Positions 1 to 8,807 are shown, counted from the first letter of the stretch. The stretch: 64,000 bases of DNA from Gemmatimonadota bacterium (GCA_025359135.1 JANYHJ010000168.1:1-64000); one strand, 5' to 3'. A program made the numbers and translations. The notes: a model not told the origin generated them from the letters alone.

Positions 1-586
1 TACGATGCCGATCGTCATCGACGCCGACCGCCGCAGCGACATCGAGGCCGCGCTGCGCATTGCCAAGGAGTACAAGCTCCGCTTGATCCTCTCCGGAGGC
101 GCGGAGGCGTGGATGGTCGCCGACCAGCTGGCGGCCGCCAAGGTGCCGGTCATCACCGGCGGGATCCTCAATATCCCGCGTTCGTTCGCCACGCTTGGAC
201 AGCGCAGCGACAACCTCGCCCTGCTGCGCAAGGCGGGCGTCAACGTGATCATCATCTCCGACTCGTACGCGAGCGGTGGCGGATTCAACGCCGGCAACGT
301 GCGCTACGAGGCGGGCAACGCCGTCTCGAGCGGGCTCGGCTGGGACGATGCCCTGCGTGCGCTCACGCTCGCGCCAGCCGAGGCCTTTGGCGTCGGTGAC
401 AAGGTGGGAGCACTCGCAGCCGGGATGGACGGCAACGTGGTGGTCTGGAGCGGCGACCCGTTCGAGTTTGCGACGCGGGCCGAAGCGGTGTTGATCAAGG
501 GACGGCGGGTCGAAGGCCCGAGCCGTCGTGACCAGCTCCAGCAGCGCTACCGCAACCCGGCGGCGGCGAGTTCGACCAAGCCGTGA
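1..586 (+). CDS. Amidohydrolase family protein, C-terminal part (partial)
   Basis: This is the C-terminal roughly 195 residues of a metal-dependent amidohydrolase. The reading frame is open to the window edge, so the gene starts upstream and the ATG at position 5 is probably internal. The text fits the end of an imidazolonepropionase-like TIM barrel: a 'GGAEAW' segment, 'ITGGI', 'NVIIISDSY', and the closing 'GVGDKVGALAAGMDGNVVVW' strand typical of the returning composite beta-sandwich. The substrate cannot be told, and the metal ligands of the N-terminal half lie outside the window. Its stop overlaps the GTG of the next gene (GTGA), so the two are translationally coupled and probably serve the same degradative or exported-enzyme function. 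Confidence 0.85.
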   Translation, partial: TMPIVIDADRRSDIEAALRIAKEYKLRLILSGGAEAWMVADQLAAAKVPVITGGILNIPRSFATLGQRSDNLALLRKAGVNVIIISDSYASGGGFNAGNVRYEAGNAVSSGLGWDDALRALTLAPAEAFGVGDKVGALAAGMDGNVVVWSGDPFEFATRAEAVLIKGRRVEGPSRRDQLQQRYRNPAAASSTKP

Positions 587-1611
587 CGTTCTCGCGCATG
601 GTCCGCGCGGCGGGATGGATGCTGGCGATCGTGCCGGCGCTCCTTCTCGCCGCGCGGCGCGTTGACGGCCAAGGCAGCGCGCCCACCACCACGCGCTGGT
701 ACAAGGGCAACACGCACACGCACACGCTCAATTCCGACGGCGACACGTCGCCCGACGACGTCGCGCGCTGGTATCGGCAGCACGGCTACCAGTTTCTCGT
801 GCTCTCCGACCACAACGTGCTCACGTCGGTCGATGGCCTCAACGCCCTGCTCGGGATGGACGAGCAGTACCTGCTCATCCCGGGCGAGGAAGTCACCGAT
901 CGCGTGGACGGCAAGCCGTTGCACATGAACGGCCTTGCCGTCGAGCGAGTGGTGCTGCCGGCCGGCGGCGCCACGATGGCCGAGGCGATCCAGCGCGATG
1001 TCGATGCGATCCGTGCCGCGCACGGACTGCCCCACCTCAATCATCCGAACTTCGGCTGGGCGGTGACGGCCGCCGACCTCAAGCGCGTCGAGCGCGACCG
1101 GCTCTTCGAGATCTTCAACGGTCACCCGTCGGTGAACAACGAAGGCGGCGGCGGAATGCCCTCGCTCGAGGAGATCTGGGACGACATCCTTTCGTCGGGG
1201 AAGCTGCTCTATGGACTCGCCACCGACGACGCGCACCACTTCACGCGGCCGTGGGATCCAACCGCGGCACGCCCCGGACGCGGCTGGGTCATGGTGCGTG
1301 CCGCGCACCTCGAATCGGGCGCGATCATCTCGGCACTCGAGCGCGGCGACTTCTACGCGACCACGGGGGTGGTGCTCGCGGAGTACGAGGTCTCGCCGCG
1401 CGAGATCCGGATCGTGGTCAAGCCCGATGGGACGACGCGCGTTCGTGTGCGCTTCACCGGGCGCAATGGTCGCCTGCTGCAGGAGTTCACGACCAACACG
1501 GCGGTCTATGCGATCCGCGGTGACGAGGGCTACGTGCGGGCCAAGGTCATCGATTCCAACGGACTCGTGGCGTGGACGCAGCCCGTGATGCTGGGCCCGG
1601 CGCGCAAATAG
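583..1611 (+). CDS. CehA/McbA-type PHP-domain metallohydrolase, exported
   Basis: 342 residues from a GTG that overlaps the previous stop; the ATG at 598 is an alternative. A hydrophobic leader (about residues 6-28) followed by 'VDGQ' suggests export. The body shows PHP metal-binding motifs: 'NTHTHTLNSDGDTS' (HxH), 'LSDHN', 'HLNHPNFGWAV' and 'ATDDAHHF'. These match the CehA/McbA branch of PHP phosphoesterase or carbamate-hydrolase-like proteins. Those enzymes bind two or three metals and hydrolyse phosphoesters or aryl carbamates; the substrate here is unknown. Coupling to an amidohydrolase gene suggests joint processing of an extracytoplasmic substrate, which is an inference. Confidence 0.85.
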   Translation: MTFSRMVRAAGWMLAIVPALLLAARRVDGQGSAPTTTRWYKGNTHTHTLNSDGDTSPDDVARWYRQHGYQFLVLSDHNVLTSVDGLNALLGMDEQYLLIPGEEVTDRVDGKPLHMNGLAVERVVLPAGGATMAEAIQRDVDAIRAAHGLPHLNHPNFGWAVTAADLKRVERDRLFEIFNGHPSVNNEGGGGMPSLEEIWDDILSSGKLLYGLATDDAHHFTRPWDPTAARPGRGWVMVRAAHLESGAIISALERGDFYATTGVVLAEYEVSPREIRIVVKPDGTTRVRVRFTGRNGRLLQEFTTNTAVYAIRGDEGYVRAKVIDSNGLVAWTQPVMLGPARK

Positions 1612-1631
1612 TCACGCAGCTCCTGAATAGC

Positions 1632-1671
1632 CCAAGCGCCGTGCGGCCAACCTGCTCCGCACGGCGCTTGG
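1632..1671. terminator. Bidirectional hairpin terminator between convergent genes
   Basis: A perfect 15-bp stem (1632-1646 with 1657-1671, CCAAGCGCCGTGCGG) with a 10-base loop lies between the stop of the PHP hydrolase at 1611 and the stop of the convergent PEP-CTERM gene at 1695. There is no long T tract. The stem is very stable, so it can serve both strands. Confidence 0.7.
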
Positions 1672-1694
1672 TGATTCCCCCCCAGGAATCGATT

Positions 1695-2444
1695 CTATCG
1701 CTGCTTCTTGCGGCGGCGCGTGACAAGGCCGAGGCCAAGGAGACCGGTGCTCATCAGCGCCATCGAGGCCGGCTCGGGGACCGTGGTCATGAATTCCTGC
1801 GTGCCGCCGACGAGCGGGTTCCACGTGGCGCCAATGCCGGCGCCGGACTCGAGCTGGTCGGAGATGATCGCGAAGCGGTTCCAGTACGTGGCGTCGGTGG
1901 CGTCGATCTGCGCGACCGCGGCGCTGGCGTCAGTCATCCAGACCTGCGCGGCGTTCCAGACATTCTGGTCGCCGTAGCCGGCCACCGGGATCGCGTCGAG
2001 TTGCGCGCTGGTGAAGGTGCGCCAGATCGCCGTGTGGATCGCCTGAACCGCGAGCGAGCCGCTGGCCTTGCCCTTGAACTGGTCGCTCAACCAGGCCGCT
2101 TCCTTGTAGCGCGTGTACCAGTCGCCGTAGCCACCCCAGCGAAGCAGCGAACGATTCATCGTCGCGGAGAGGCGCTGCTCCCACGCGTGGTAGGTCTGCC
2201 CGTAGGAGACGTCGTTGAGCATGTCGACGCAGACGATGTCGATCAGGTTGCCGCCGACGTAATTGTTACCAGTGAGCGTCCCGCCCGCCTGCGCCGTGTA
2301 GACGCCAGCCCAGACGTTGCCGACAATCGCGTTCGGGCTGCCGATGCCGATGAACTTCATGTCGGTGGCAACCACCTGGGCGCTGGCAACGGACGCGGAG
2401 AGTGCGAGGGTCAGGCCAGCAACCGCGGAGCGAAGAACGCGCAT
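1695..2444 (-). CDS. PEP-CTERM sorting domain protein
   Basis: 249 residues. A signal peptide (about 1-22, ending 'SASVASA') is followed by a mid region of no recognised fold rich in Trp and Tyr. The C-terminus is a textbook PEP-CTERM tail: 'VPEP', a hydrophobic helix ('ALMSTGLLGLGLV') and an arginine/lysine-rich end ('TRRRKKQR'). PEP-CTERM proteins are recognised and cleaved by an exosortase and delivered to the cell surface or exopolysaccharide matrix. No exosortase or polysaccharide gene lies in this window, so it is an unlinked substrate. It faces the PHP hydrolase convergently and has a roughly 300-base leader region with several inverted repeats. Confidence 0.88.
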   Translation of the reverse strand: MRVLRSAVAGLTLALSASVASAQVVATDMKFIGIGSPNAIVGNVWAGVYTAQAGGTLTGNNYVGGNLIDIVCVDMLNDVSYGQTYHAWEQRLSATMNRSLLRWGGYGDWYTRYKEAAWLSDQFKGKASGSLAVQAIHTAIWRTFTSAQLDAIPVAGYGDQNVWNAAQVWMTDASAAVAQIDATDATYWNRFAIISDQLESGAGIGATWNPLVGGTQEFMTTVPEPASMALMSTGLLGLGLVTRRRKKQR

Positions 2445-2745
2445 TCAGTGAACCGGTTCGGGAAGGGACGACGCCGTGCAGGGCTGCGTCGATGACACCA
2501 CCCCTAAGGGCATCAATCAGGCCAGTCGAGTGTGAGCTGCGTCATACCGCGCCGTAACTGGTGACCGCACAATGGTTTGGACTCCAAATCGGCGTACAAC
2601 GTGCATCGGAAATGTTCAGTTCCGGGGAGCCTCATGAAACAGCCCCTGCCAACCGCGTGACACCGCCTGTTGCTTGGGAACCACAACGCTGTTCCCTTCC
2701 CACCGCACTTCGGCGCGTATGCCGCCTCCCACGACACGACCCATC
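2445..2745. other. Intergenic region with three inverted repeats
   Basis: About 300 bases separate the divergent PEP-CTERM and DUF2177 genes. I see no coding region. Three short inverted repeats stand out: TTTGGA-C-TCCAAA (2576-2588), CGGAA-N8-TTCCG (about 2607-2624) and GGGAAC-N9-GTTCCC (about 2677-2697). They could be operators or RNA hairpins. No clear promoter hexamers or sigma-54 element were found. Confidence 0.45.
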
Positions 2746-3138
2746 ATGATCGCGCGCTATCTCCTGATCCTCGTGCTCTTCGCGTGTCTCGATGCGGCCT
2801 GGTTGCTCGTGGTCGGAGCAAGCTTCAATCGCGCGCAGTTCGGCCACCTGATGCGGCCGGATACGGTGTGGAGCGCGGCAGTGCTCTTCTATCTGATCTA
2901 CGGTGGAGCCGTGCTGGCGCTCTGCGTGCAGCCGGCGCTCGCGAGTGGCCGAACCTTGGACGCGACGTGGCGCGGTGCGCTGCTCGGCCTCGCGGCCTAT
3001 GGCGCCTTCGACCTCACGAGCCTCGCGCTCTTCAAGGACTTTCCACTGACGGGCGCCATCGTGGACATGGCGTGGGGCACGAGCGTGACGGCGGCGGTGA
3101 GTGCGCTTGGTGCACGTCGCGTGCGCGCGGGCGCGTAG
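2746..3138 (+). CDS. DUF2177 family membrane protein
   Basis: 130 residues, almost entirely hydrophobic, with about four membrane helices (roughly 3-22, 44-66, 80-100 and 108-123). The pattern 'LDAAWL', 'YLIYGGAVLALCVQPAL', 'AYGAFDLTSLALFKDFP' and a Trp-Gly-Thr in the last helix is that of DUF2177, an inner-membrane family of unknown function. The in-frame ATG at 2746 is chosen because it directly precedes the first helix; earlier ATGs (2674, 2719) would add a proline-rich N-terminus unlike the family. It stands alone between a divergent PEP-CTERM gene and convergent rtcB. Confidence 0.82.
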   Translation: MIARYLLILVLFACLDAAWLLVVGASFNRAQFGHLMRPDTVWSAAVLFYLIYGGAVLALCVQPALASGRTLDATWRGALLGLAAYGAFDLTSLALFKDFPLTGAIVDMAWGTSVTAAVSALGARRVRAGA

Positions 3139-3193
3139 CGCGACGCTCGGAGACGCAACCGCGGCCGCGCGCGGCTCGCGTGCGCAAGACACG

Positions 3194-3227
3194 ACGAGCC
3201 GGCACCGGGGCCCCGGCACCAGCTCGT
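3194..3227. terminator. Possible hairpin between convergent DUF2177 and rtcB
   Basis: ACGAGC (3194-3199) pairs with GCTCGT (3222-3227) around an inner palindrome CCGGGGCCCCGG (3205-3216). It lies in the gap between two convergent stops. There is no T tract, so the call is tentative. Confidence 0.35.
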
Positions 3228-3231
3228 GTGC

Positions 3232-4476
3232 TCAATCCTTGTACGGGTCGAACTCGTCGGCGCCCGCCATCACCACGATGAGCGGTTCAAGCGTGTGCAC
3301 GACCCGCACGGTGCTGCCCTGCGCGGCGAGCACCTCGGGGAGCCGCCGGTACGCCTGCGGCGCCTCATCGAGTCCACCACCCCGCAGGATCACACCCTTG
3401 GGACCGAGCCACTCGTGAAGCATCTCCCACGAGATCTTGCCAGGCGCAACGATCTTCGCCCGCTTGCCCCAGCCCCGCTTCTTGCCGGCCGCTTCGGTCC
3501 GCGACATCACCCGGCCGGCACCATGCACCGTCGAGAAGAGCGCGTCCTTCATCTGTTGCGACACCGCCTCATCCGGCGAGAGCGTCCCCTCGAGGATCAC
3601 GGCGTTGTCGCCCATCGAGCCGCCCACGAAGCCCCGCTGTCCCGGGAAGGCCGGCGTGGCGCCCTTCCGGATCACGACGAGCTCCTCGGCGCCATCGATC
3701 GTCTCGTGCGTCTCCCGCCACGCGAAGTTGTGGTGGTTGTGCACGAGCTCCAGTTCGCTGCCGCCCAGGATCGAGACCACCTTCCGAGCGACCCATTCCC
3801 GGCCGGCGTAGGCGTACTGCCCGGCGAGGTTCATGAGCGCCCAGTAGGTGGCGCCGATCTCCGCGTCGAGCGGCAGGAGCACTTCCCGCTCCGGCACCCG
3901 CGCACCCCACGCCGCGCCCTGACTCAAGGCGAGGCAGCCGGACGCGATGGTGTGGCCAAGCCCCCGGCTGCCGAAGTGCACGCCAACCCAGAGCATCCCC
4001 GCCCCATCGGCGAAGACGTCCACGTAGTGGTTGCCGGAGCCGACGGTACCGAGCTGCGAGCGCGCCTTCTCCTTGAGCACGTGCGCCTTGGCGCCCGCAG
4101 GGAGCGCGCTCCACGCGGCATCCTCGAAGAGGGGATGATCGACCGGGGCATCGTCGTCCCGGTTGCTCCGACCGACGCCGAAGCTGATGGTGGCCGCGAT
4201 CTCGTTGGCGATGGCCTCGAGGTCGGCCCGCGACAGCGCGTGGAGCGCGACGTCGGTGCGGATGGCCGCGTTGCCGCAGGCGATGTCGAAGCCGACACCG
4301 ACGACGGAGACCTGGTTCCGGTAGCCGGCGACGCCGCCGATGGGCATGACGTAGCCCACGTGACCGTCGGCCATGAGCGCGGCCTTGGTGGCCCGTGAGG
4401 CGACGTCGTTGAGCTGGGCAATGGTCTTGGGCTCGTGCGTGCCGAAGATGACGGGGGTCGTACCGTGCTGTTCCAT
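3232..4476 (-). CDS. rtcB: RtcB-family RNA-splicing ligase
   Basis: About 414 residues, near the family's usual 400-410. RtcB joins RNA 2',3'-cyclic phosphate (or 3'-phosphate) and 5'-OH ends using GTP and Mn2+. Visible motifs are 'DGHVGYVMPIGGV', the metal-binding cysteine region 'GVGFDIACGNAA' (Cys67), 'GSGNHYVDVF', 'HNHHNFAWRE', 'GSMGDNAVI' and the guanylylated-histidine region 'VHGAGRVMSRTEA'. The cysteine motif reads ACGN where the classic enzyme has GCGM, so this may belong to a divergent RtcB subgroup. I prefer the ATG at 4476, which has GGAG six bases upstream, over the ATG at 4488, which has none. No archease or RNA cyclase gene is adjacent. Confidence 0.9.
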   Translation of the reverse strand: MEQHGTTPVIFGTHEPKTIAQLNDVASRATKAALMADGHVGYVMPIGGVAGYRNQVSVVGVGFDIACGNAAIRTDVALHALSRADLEAIANEIAATISFGVGRSNRDDDAPVDHPLFEDAAWSALPAGAKAHVLKEKARSQLGTVGSGNHYVDVFADGAGMLWVGVHFGSRGLGHTIASGCLALSQGAAWGARVPEREVLLPLDAEIGATYWALMNLAGQYAYAGREWVARKVVSILGGSELELVHNHHNFAWRETHETIDGAEELVVIRKGATPAFPGQRGFVGGSMGDNAVILEGTLSPDEAVSQQMKDALFSTVHGAGRVMSRTEAAGKKRGWGKRAKIVAPGKISWEMLHEWLGPKGVILRGGGLDEAPQAYRRLPEVLAAQGSTVRVVHTLEPLIVVMAGADEFDPYKD

Positions 4477-4531
4477 TGGGAACTCCATGCTGCACCCGGC
4501 GCACGTCCCACCGCGCGCACGAGTCCTCGGG

Positions 4532-4568
4532 AAAAAAAACGCGCCGTCACCACGAAGGTGACGGCGCG
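4532..4568 (-). terminator. Rho-independent terminator of rng-rplU-rpmA
   Basis: On the minus strand, a 12-bp perfect stem (4557-4568 with 4540-4551, core GCGCCGTCACC) and a five-base loop are followed by eight Ts (4539-4532). It sits 29 bases after the rpmA stop and is the only textbook T-tract terminator found in the window. Confidence 0.92.
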
Positions 4569-4597
4569 AAGGACTGCGCTCGGACGGAGGTGGCGCC

Positions 4598-4876
4598 TTA
4601 CGCGGCGCTCGTCACTCCGGCCGGCGCAGGATACACGCTGACCTTGTAGCGGGCCTTGCTCTTGTGCTCGAACTTCACGACGCCATCAATGAGGGCGTAG
4701 ATCGTGTAGTCGGTGCCGAGCCCGACGTTGTTGCCCGGGTGCCACTTCGTACCGCACTGGCGGACGAGGATGTTCCCGGCGCGCACGACTTCGCCACCGT
4801 ACTTCTTGATGCCGCGGTACTTCGGATTGGAGTCGCGCCCGTTGCGCGACGAGCCTACGCCTTTCTTGTGTGCCAT
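4598..4876 (-). CDS. rpmA: 50S ribosomal protein L27
   Basis: 92 residues starting [16 protein letters not shown], the standard L27 N-terminus that reaches toward the peptidyl transferase centre. The conserved '[38 protein letters not shown]' region is intact. There is no Firmicute-type cleaved N-terminal extension. It follows rplU after a 19-base gap and ends just before a strong terminator, the near-universal rplU-rpmA arrangement. An upstream start would fuse it with rplU sequence, so the ATG at 4876 is secure. Confidence 0.97.
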   Translation of the reverse strand: MAHKKGVGSSRNGRDSNPKYRGIKKYGGEVVRAGNILVRQCGTKWHPGNNVGLGTDYTIYALIDGVVKFEHKSKARYKVSVYPAPAGVTSAA

Positions 4877-4895
4877 GATCCTGTCTCCTGAAGGC

Positions 4896-5213
4896 TCAAC
4901 CGAGGGTGATCTGGTTGACGCGGATTTCGGTGAAGCCCTGACGGTGGCCTTGCTTGCGCGCGTAGTTCTTGCGGCGCTTGAACTTGAAGACGACGATCTT
5001 GTCGCCCAAGCCCTGCTTGATGATCTCGGCCGTGACCTTGGCGCCGCTGAGCGTGGGGACGCCCGCGCGCACGTTGGTGCCGTCGGAGCCGAGGAGCACC
5101 TCGTTGAACTCGACCGCGGTGCCGGCATCGCCGGGGAGGCTCGGAATCCGCAGGGACTTGCCCGGCTCGACCTTGAACTGCTTGCCGCCGGTGCGGATGA
5201 TGGCGTAGCTCAT
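4896..5213 (-). CDS. rplU: 50S ribosomal protein L21
   Basis: 105 residues, the usual L21 length. Motifs include '[16 protein letters not shown]', 'VLLGSDG' and the C-terminal RNA-binding '[26 protein letters not shown]'. L21 binds 23S rRNA in the large subunit. The ATG at 5213 gives the canonical N-terminus [12 protein letters not shown]; a longer frame to 5291 has no family support. No clear Shine-Dalgarno precedes the ATG (a CA-rich leader). It lies between rng and rpmA, an order also seen in other bacteria. Confidence 0.97.
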   Translation of the reverse strand: MSYAIIRTGGKQFKVEPGKSLRIPSLPGDAGTAVEFNEVLLGSDGTNVRAGVPTLSGAKVTAEIIKQGLGDKIVVFKFKRRKNYARKQGHRQGFTEIRVNQITLG

Positions 5214-5302
5214 GAAATGCTGCCTGTTGGTTGTTGTACGAAGTAGCCTCACAACGTACCCGGTCCGACCCCCCATATCAAGGGGGGCCATGGGGTTAGC
5301 CG

Positions 5303-6982
5303 TCAGGCCACCGCGTACTGCTGGGTCACGTCCCGCATCGCGCCCTTGACCACGATCTTGAACTCGTCGGGGTTGAGGAGCGGGTCATCCCGGAGCTCGA
5401 TCGAGAACCCAGCCACCTTCTCCAGCTTCTTGGCCAGGTCCTGCTCCTGCTCGAGCACGTAGAGGGCCACGTCCGGGTGGATGCGGACGATGAGGGGATC
5501 GCGGCGCCCCTCCACCGCGACCCGCTTGACCGAGCGCTCGACCCGGCGGACGACCGTCTCCGGCGTGAAGACGCGGCCGGTGCCGTGGCACATGGCGCAC
5601 GGCTCGGTCATCTGCTGGAGGTGGCTCTGCCGCACGCGCTGGCGGGTCATCTCGATCAGCCCGAGGTCGCTCACGGCGAAGGCCTTGGTGCGGGCTCGGT
5701 CGCGCGAGAGGTGCGTGCGCAGCTCCTGCAGCACCCGGTCGCGGTTCTGCTTGGACTCCATGTCGATGAAGTCGCAGACGATGATGCCGCCGACGTCGCG
5801 CAAGCGCAGCTGGCGCGCGACCTCGCGCGCCGCCTCCATGTTCGTCCTGAGGACCGTCTTCTCCGGATCCTTCTTGCCCGTGTAGCGCCCAGAGTTCACG
5901 TCGATCGAGACGAGGGCCTCGGTGGGCTCGACGATCAGGTAGCCGCCCGAGGGCAGGTCGCAGCGCCGCTTGAACAGGTCGCGGATCTCGACCTCGATCT
6001 CCGCCTTGTCGAAGAGCGGCGCGGGCTCCTCGTGGAGGCGCACGCGCTCGAGCAGCTCGGGCGCGATTCCCTTGAGGTACTCCGTGATCTCGTTGTAGAC
6101 CTGCTTCGAGTCGACCGTCACGTTGTCGACCTTGGTGCTGAAGACGTCGCGCATCAGCGACCGCGTGAGCGACGTCTCGCGATGGATGAGCGAAGGGGCG
6201 CGCACGAACCGTTTCTTCTTGTTGATGCGGTTCCACTGCCCGATGAGCGTCACGAGCTCGCGCTCGAACGTCTCCTTGGTCACTTCTTCGCCCACCGTGC
6301 GCACGATGACGCCGCCGGCGTCCTTGGGGAGCACGGCCGTGACCATCTCGCGGAGCCGGGCACGCACCGCCTTCTCGCCGATCTTGCGGCTCACGCCGAC
6401 GCGGCGCGGGGCAAAGGGCATGTAGACGAGGAAGCGACCGGCCAGCGAGACCTGCGCGGTGACGCGCGGCCCCTTGGTGCTGATCGGCTCCTTGGTGACC
6501 TGGACAATGAGTTCCTGCCCCTTCTTGAGCACGTCCTGGATCGGAGGCGCCTTGGCGCGGGAGCGGCGGCCGCGACCAGCGCCACCAGCAGCGGGCTTGC
6601 CGTCCTTCCCTTCCTTGCCGCCGTCCCTGGATGTGTCCTTGCCCTCGCGGCCGCCCTTGGTCTCGACGGGTTCCGGGGTCGCGTCCTGCGGATCGTCGGC
6701 CTCGACGGCGTCGTCCTCGCCTTCGTCGTCATCGTCATCGTCGTCACCGCCATCATCGAAGACGAGGTCGGTGGCATGCAGGAAGGCGCTCTTCTCGGTG
6801 CCGATGGCCACGAACGCGGCCATCAAGCCCGGCTGGACGGCTTCGACCCGGCCGACGTAGATGTCGCCGACCATGCGGCGCGCATCGGGTCGTTCAACGA
6901 GCAACTCGGAGAGCTGCCCATCCTCGAGAATCGCCACGCGCGTCTCGCGCGCCGTGGCGTTGATCAGGATCTCGCGCTTCAT
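5303..6982 (-). CDS. rng: Ribonuclease E/G family endoribonuclease
   Basis: 559 residues. RNase G/E cuts single-stranded RNA in rRNA maturation and mRNA decay. It shows the N-terminal RNase H-like start 'KREILINATARETRVAILEDG', an S1 domain split by an insertion, and the catalytic DNase I-like region with 'VSIDVNSGRYTG' and 'GGIIVCDFIDM', whose aspartates bind Mg2+. The Zn-link is 'CAMCHGTG'. The odd part is a low-complexity stretch within the S1 domain (about residues 75-140), first acidic with runs of Asp, then Lys/Gly/Arg-rich. There is no long C-terminal degradosome scaffold, so RNase G is the better name. It is upstream of rplU-rpmA and probably co-transcribed. Confidence 0.93.
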   Translation of the reverse strand: MKREILINATARETRVAILEDGQLSELLVERPDARRMVGDIYVGRVEAVQPGLMAAFVAIGTEKSAFLHATDLVFDDGGDDDDDDDEGEDDAVEADDPQDATPEPVETKGGREGKDTSRDGGKEGKDGKPAAGGAGRGRRSRAKAPPIQDVLKKGQELIVQVTKEPISTKGPRVTAQVSLAGRFLVYMPFAPRRVGVSRKIGEKAVRARLREMVTAVLPKDAGGVIVRTVGEEVTKETFERELVTLIGQWNRINKKKRFVRAPSLIHRETSLTRSLMRDVFSTKVDNVTVDSKQVYNEITEYLKGIAPELLERVRLHEEPAPLFDKAEIEVEIRDLFKRRCDLPSGGYLIVEPTEALVSIDVNSGRYTGKKDPEKTVLRTNMEAAREVARQLRLRDVGGIIVCDFIDMESKQNRDRVLQELRTHLSRDRARTKAFAVSDLGLIEMTRQRVRQSHLQQMTEPCAMCHGTGRVFTPETVVRRVERSVKRVAVEGRRDPLIVRIHPDVALYVLEQEQDLAKKLEKVAGFSIELRDDPLLNPDEFKIVVKGAMRDVTQQYAVA

Positions 6983-7464
6983 CCTGTCCGGCGATCACGC
7001 CCCGGCGACTCGAATCGGGACGGACCGGCGGCCCTGCGACAAAGAGAGAGCGATGTGCGCCCGGTCGGGTACACATGCTTCGAAGGCGGTCACTTTCGCG
7101 AGACCCGGTTCACGCCATCGGTCCGCCTGTTCCGGCCCGCCCTCCGCCGCGGCGTGGTCACCCGGGGCCCGGGATCGCACGACGTGCACGAGGGGGCGGC
7201 AGTCCGCCGAAGCCCAGCGCGATGGGTGCTGCGCCCAGCGGGCGCGGCACGAAACCAGGAGCCGAAAGCGCGAGGTTGCGAGGGCGTGCCACTGCGTCGT
7301 GGCCCTGACTCGCCTCCTCAGGCACGACGTCCCGCGAGTCGCTCGGGGAGAGGCGTGCCGGTTAGCAGTAACGCAACGCTGTACAGTTACTGACGCCCGC
7401 ACGTTTCCGCAATCCCGACAACGCTTTACCTCACGTTCGCCGTGCGCTCGCCGACAAATGCGAC
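6983..7464. other. Long intergenic region upstream of rng
   Basis: This stretch (about 480 bases to the next hairpin) holds no open frame with a credible protein composition. It should contain the promoter of rng-rplU-rpmA. A short inverted repeat AGTAAC-N13-GTTACT lies near 7368-7392. I could not place a confident promoter. Confidence 0.4.
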
Positions 7465-7492
7465 GGCCGTCCCGCAATTGAGCGGGACGGCC
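7465..7492 (-). terminator. Hairpin terminator after acyl-CoA dehydrogenase gene
   Basis: An 11-bp perfect stem (GGCCGTCCCGC at 7465-7475 with 7482-7492) and six-base loop AATTGA lie 28 bases beyond the stop of the minus-strand acyl-CoA dehydrogenase gene. There is no T tract. Confidence 0.7.
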
Positions 7493-7519
7493 GAAGGTGC
7501 CGTTGCTTCCGGTCGGCGG

Positions 7520-8737
7520 TCAGTCCTGCAGCTCGCGCAGCAAGTGACGTGCGATCACGAGGCGCTGGATTTCGCTCGTGCCCTCGCCGATTTCGCAGAT
7601 CTTGGCGTCGCGGAACATGCGCTCGACGGGATAGTCCTTGGTGTATCCATAGCCACCGTGGATCTGGATGGCCTTGGTGGTGGCGCGCATGGCGAGCTCC
7701 GAGCAGAAGAGCTTGGCGATGGCTGCTTCCTTGGAGAACGGCTTGCCGTGTTGCGCGAGCCAGGCGGCGTGGAACATGAGATGACGCCCCGCCTCGATCT
7801 CGGTGGCCATGTCCGAGAGCTGGAACTGTACGCCCTGGAAGCCGGCAATGGCCTGGCCGAACTGCTTGCGCACCGACGCGTACTTGAGGGCGGCCTCGAA
7901 CGCGCCCTCGGCGAGGCCGAGTGAGAGCGACGCGAGCCCGATGCGTCCCGCGTCGAGCGTGCGCATGAAGTTGATGAATCCCATGCCCTCAGCGCCGAGG
8001 CGATTCTCGACCGGCACTTCGACGTCCTCGAAGATCAGCTCGCGTGTGTCGCTCGCACGCCAGCCGAGTTTGTCTTCCTTCTTGCCGGCGCGAAATCCCT
8101 TGAGGTTGGGCAGCGAAGCATCGTGTCCGACGCCGACCGCCTTGGTCGCGGCGAGGTCGACGGTCTCCTTGGTGATGATGAAGGAGCTGATCCCCTTCGT
8201 CCCCTTGCCCGGATCGGTGACAGCGGTGACGACGAAGATCTCGCCGACACCGGCATGCGTGATGAAGCGCTTGGTGCCGTTGAGCAGGTAGTGACTTCCC
8301 TTCCGCACGGCGGTGGCCTGCGTACCACCGGCGTCGGAGCCCGCGCCGGGTTCCGTGAGGCCGAAGCCGCCGAGCACCGAGCCGCTTGCGAGCTTGGGTA
8401 CGTAGGCGCGCTTCTGCTCGTCAGTCCCGAAGTGGACGATGGGACTGGTACCGAGCGTGGTGTGCGCGCTGACGGTGATCGAGTGCGAGGCGCAGACCTT
8501 GGCGAGCTCGTGGATCGTGATCATGTAGGCGATCGTGTCGAGCCCGGCGCCGCCCATCTCCTCCGACCACGGCACGCCGAGAAGTCCGAGCTCGCCCATG
8601 CGCTTGATGGTCGGCCACGGGAATTCGGACGACGCGTCGTACTGCGCGGCGATGGGGGCGATCTCGGTCTGCGCAAACGAGCGCACCATCTCGCGAACCG
8701 CGAGGTGCTGCTCGCTGAAGTACAGGGTATCGTCCAT
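7520..8737 (-). CDS. Acyl-CoA dehydrogenase
   Basis: 405 residues, FAD-dependent, catalysing alpha,beta-dehydrogenation of acyl-CoA thioesters. The N-terminal helical domain starts '[20 protein letters not shown]'. The middle domain has '[15 protein letters not shown]' and '[11 protein letters not shown]'. The C-terminal domain has '[22 protein letters not shown]', '[24 protein letters not shown]' and the catalytic glutamate region '[11 protein letters not shown]'. This layout is that of short/branched-chain or isovaleryl-type enzymes; the exact substrate cannot be fixed. The ATG at 8737 is chosen because the 16 residues before it are family-unlike. It is single, with its own terminator, and may feed the acyl-CoA cluster 10 kb away. 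Confidence 0.93.
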   Translation of the reverse strand: MDDTLYFSEQHLAVREMVRSFAQTEIAPIAAQYDASSEFPWPTIKRMGELGLLGVPWSEEMGGAGLDTIAYMITIHELAKVCASHSITVSAHTTLGTSPIVHFGTDEQKRAYVPKLASGSVLGGFGLTEPGAGSDAGGTQATAVRKGSHYLLNGTKRFITHAGVGEIFVVTAVTDPGKGTKGISSFIITKETVDLAATKAVGVGHDASLPNLKGFRAGKKEDKLGWRASDTRELIFEDVEVPVENRLGAEGMGFINFMRTLDAGRIGLASLSLGLAEGAFEAALKYASVRKQFGQAIAGFQGVQFQLSDMATEIEAGRHLMFHAAWLAQHGKPFSKEAAIAKLFCSELAMRATTKAIQIHGGYGYTKDYPVERMFRDAKICEIGEGTSEIQRLVIARHLLRELQD

Positions 8738-8778
8738 GACATGTCTCGGTGAAGCCGCGCGGCATGCACAGCGCTGCA

Positions 8779-8807
8779 ATATCACCGGAGTGTTACGCGA
8801 GAAGCAA
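8779..8807 (-). promoter_or_regulatory. Candidate promoter of acyl-CoA dehydrogenase gene
   Basis: On the minus strand TTGCTT (8807-8802) and TGATAT (8784-8779) are separated by 17 bases, about 40 bases upstream of the ATG at 8737. The -10 match is weak. Confidence 0.35.

Noticed and set aside
2620-2660. Sigma-54 promoter upstream of the PEP-CTERM gene
   Set aside because: TTGGCAGG resembles the -24 element, but the invariant GC of the -12 element is missing.
5477-7393. 638-residue plus-strand open frame opposite rng
   Set aside because: Antisense shadow of a clear RNase G gene. Long opposite-strand frames are expected at this GC and the translation has no domain and biased composition.
6995-7477. 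160-residue minus-strand frame upstream of rng
   Set aside because: Cys/Arg-rich composition, no domain, and it spans a terminator hairpin. Treated as non-coding.
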